Source: Methylococcaceae bacterium (GTDB lineage: Bacteria > Pseudomonadota > Gammaproteobacteria > Methylococcales > Methylomonadaceae). From it: DNA of 7,170 nucleotides. Position numbers and translations under genes: made by a program. Below, piece after piece: positions 6,356 through 7,170 of this stretch. The notes below the pieces were generated by a model. It was not told the origin of the DNA, did not search any database, and was given only the letters and a program-made list of their open reading frames with translations. The stretch spans positions 1 through 7,170 of the forward strand of contig DPKY01000156.1 in the NCBI GenBank assembly GCA_003542275.1, read 5' to 3'. Position 1 is the first letter of the stretch; each line of letters opens with the position of its first letter.

Positions 6356-7170
6356 TTGAATACAGCAAATCCAATGATATTAAACGAATTACTGCGCGGC
6401 ACGCATGAGGTGCTACTTGAAGCGGAATTAGTCAAAAAATTAGCCGAAAATCGCCCTCTGCGCATCAAAGCCGGCTTTGACCCCACCGCCCCAGATTTGC
6501 ATTTAGGTCACACAGTGTTAATCAATAAACTCAAACAATTTCAAGACGCGGGACATGAGGTCTTATTTTTAATTGGTGATTTTACGGGCATGATTGGCGA
6601 CCCAACGGGCAAAAATGCACCGCGCAAGCCCCTAACGCGCGAAGAAGTAGCGGAAAACGCCAAAACCTATCAAACGCAAATTTTTAAAATTCTCGACCCC
6701 GAAAAGACGCAAATTCTGTTCAATTCAACATGGATGAACGCGATGTCTTCAGCAGAACTGATTCAACTCGCCGCTAAAAATACGGTGGCGCGAATGCTTG
6801 AGCGTGATGATTTTAGCAAGCGCTTTAAAAATAATCAGTCCATTGCTATTCATGAATTTCTCTATCCGCTTATTCAAGGCTATGACTCCGTTGCCATGAA
6901 AGCGGACGTAGAACTTGGCGGCACTGATCAAAAATTTAATTTACTCATGGGACGCCAACTCCAAGAAGTATTTGGACAAAAACCACAAGTGGTCATGACG
7001 ATGCCTATTTTAGAGGGACTTGATGGCGTGCAAAAAATGTCTAAGTCACTCAATAATTATATCGGCATTGCTGATGCACCTGACGAGATGTTTGGCAAAA
7101 TAATGTCAATTAGCGACGAGTTGATGTGGCGCTATTTTGAACTACTGAGTTTTCGTCCGATGGCTGACAT
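6356..7170 (+). CDS. tyrS: TyrS, tyrosyl-tRNA synthetase (3' end missing)
   Basis: The first 271 codons of a class I aminoacyl-tRNA synthetase of roughly 400 residues; the gene continues past the right edge. It charges tRNA-Tyr with tyrosine. Numbering from the [19 protein letters not shown] at 39-54 with the HIGH-type motif HLGH (49-52), [15 protein letters not shown] (72-86), YPLIQGYDS (170-178), [13 protein letters not shown] (188-200) and KMSKS (227-231). HLGH with KMSKS marks the type found in Pseudomonas and in Bacillus TyrZ rather than the E. coli K12 TyrS type. The catalytic domain is complete here; the C-terminal tRNA-binding part is not seen. The TTG gives [15 protein letters not shown], whose length before the conserved RG matches the Pseudomonas protein, and it has a GAGG at the right distance. 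The alternative ATG at 6374 would remove six residues. An in-frame TGA at 6344 excludes longer forms. It is transcribed away from gspE. Confidence 0.95.
   Translation, partial: MNTANPMILNELLRGTHEVLLEAELVKKLAENRPLRIKAGFDPTAPDLHLGHTVLINKLKQFQDAGHEVLFLIGDFTGMIGDPTGKNAPRKPLTREEVAENAKTYQTQIFKILDPEKTQILFNSTWMNAMSSAELIQLAAKNTVARMLERDDFSKRFKNNQSIAIHEFLYPLIQGYDSVAMKADVELGGTDQKFNLLMGRQLQEVFGQKPQVVMTMPILEGLDGVQKMSKSLNNYIGIADAPDEMFGKIMSISDELMWRYFELLSFRPMAD

Noticed and set aside
6749..6931. Minus-strand open frame of 60 codons
   Set aside because: Antisense to the conserved catalytic domain of tyrS with no supporting motif.

Overview
The window reads as ordinary chromosome of a gammaproteobacterium of moderate-to-low G+C (by eye). 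The evidence is a fused RlmK-RlmL rRNA methyltransferase (typical of gammaproteobacteria), a ubiquinone-pathway UbiG start, an RpiA with the same catalytic residue numbers as the E. coli enzyme, and a KMSKS-type tyrosyl-tRNA synthetase resembling that of Pseudomonas. I cannot name the genus. No phage, transposon, CRISPR, rRNA or tRNA signal was seen.

Layout, right to left on the minus strand: gspE (start 6230) and gspF (start 4531) form a tight two-gene unit for the cytoplasmic ATPase and inner-membrane platform of a type II secretion-like machine. A probable intrinsic terminator (3225-3263) follows. Then come rpiA (ribose-5-phosphate isomerase), rlmKL (23S rRNA m2G/m7G methyltransferase) and the first 21 codons of ubiG, which runs off the left edge. 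On the plus strand, tyrS diverges from gspE and runs off the right edge about two thirds complete.

The genes are mostly housekeeping (translation: tyrS and rlmKL; pentose phosphate pathway: rpiA; respiratory quinone: ubiG) with an isolated gspEF pair set among them. No other type II secretion or type IV pilus gene is present in the window.

The most interesting structure is the 125-base gspE-tyrS intergenic region. It holds a symmetric TATGATA element that could act as a -10 in both directions. It also holds a perfect 9-bp inverted repeat in the presumed tyrS leader, whose 3' arm contains the tyrS Shine-Dalgarno sequence. A competing 7-bp hairpin uses the same 5' arm. This looks like a possible translational switch for tyrS, which apparently starts at a TTG codon. 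A C8 tract inside gspE is a second point worth checking. I found no clearly novel multi-gene system.
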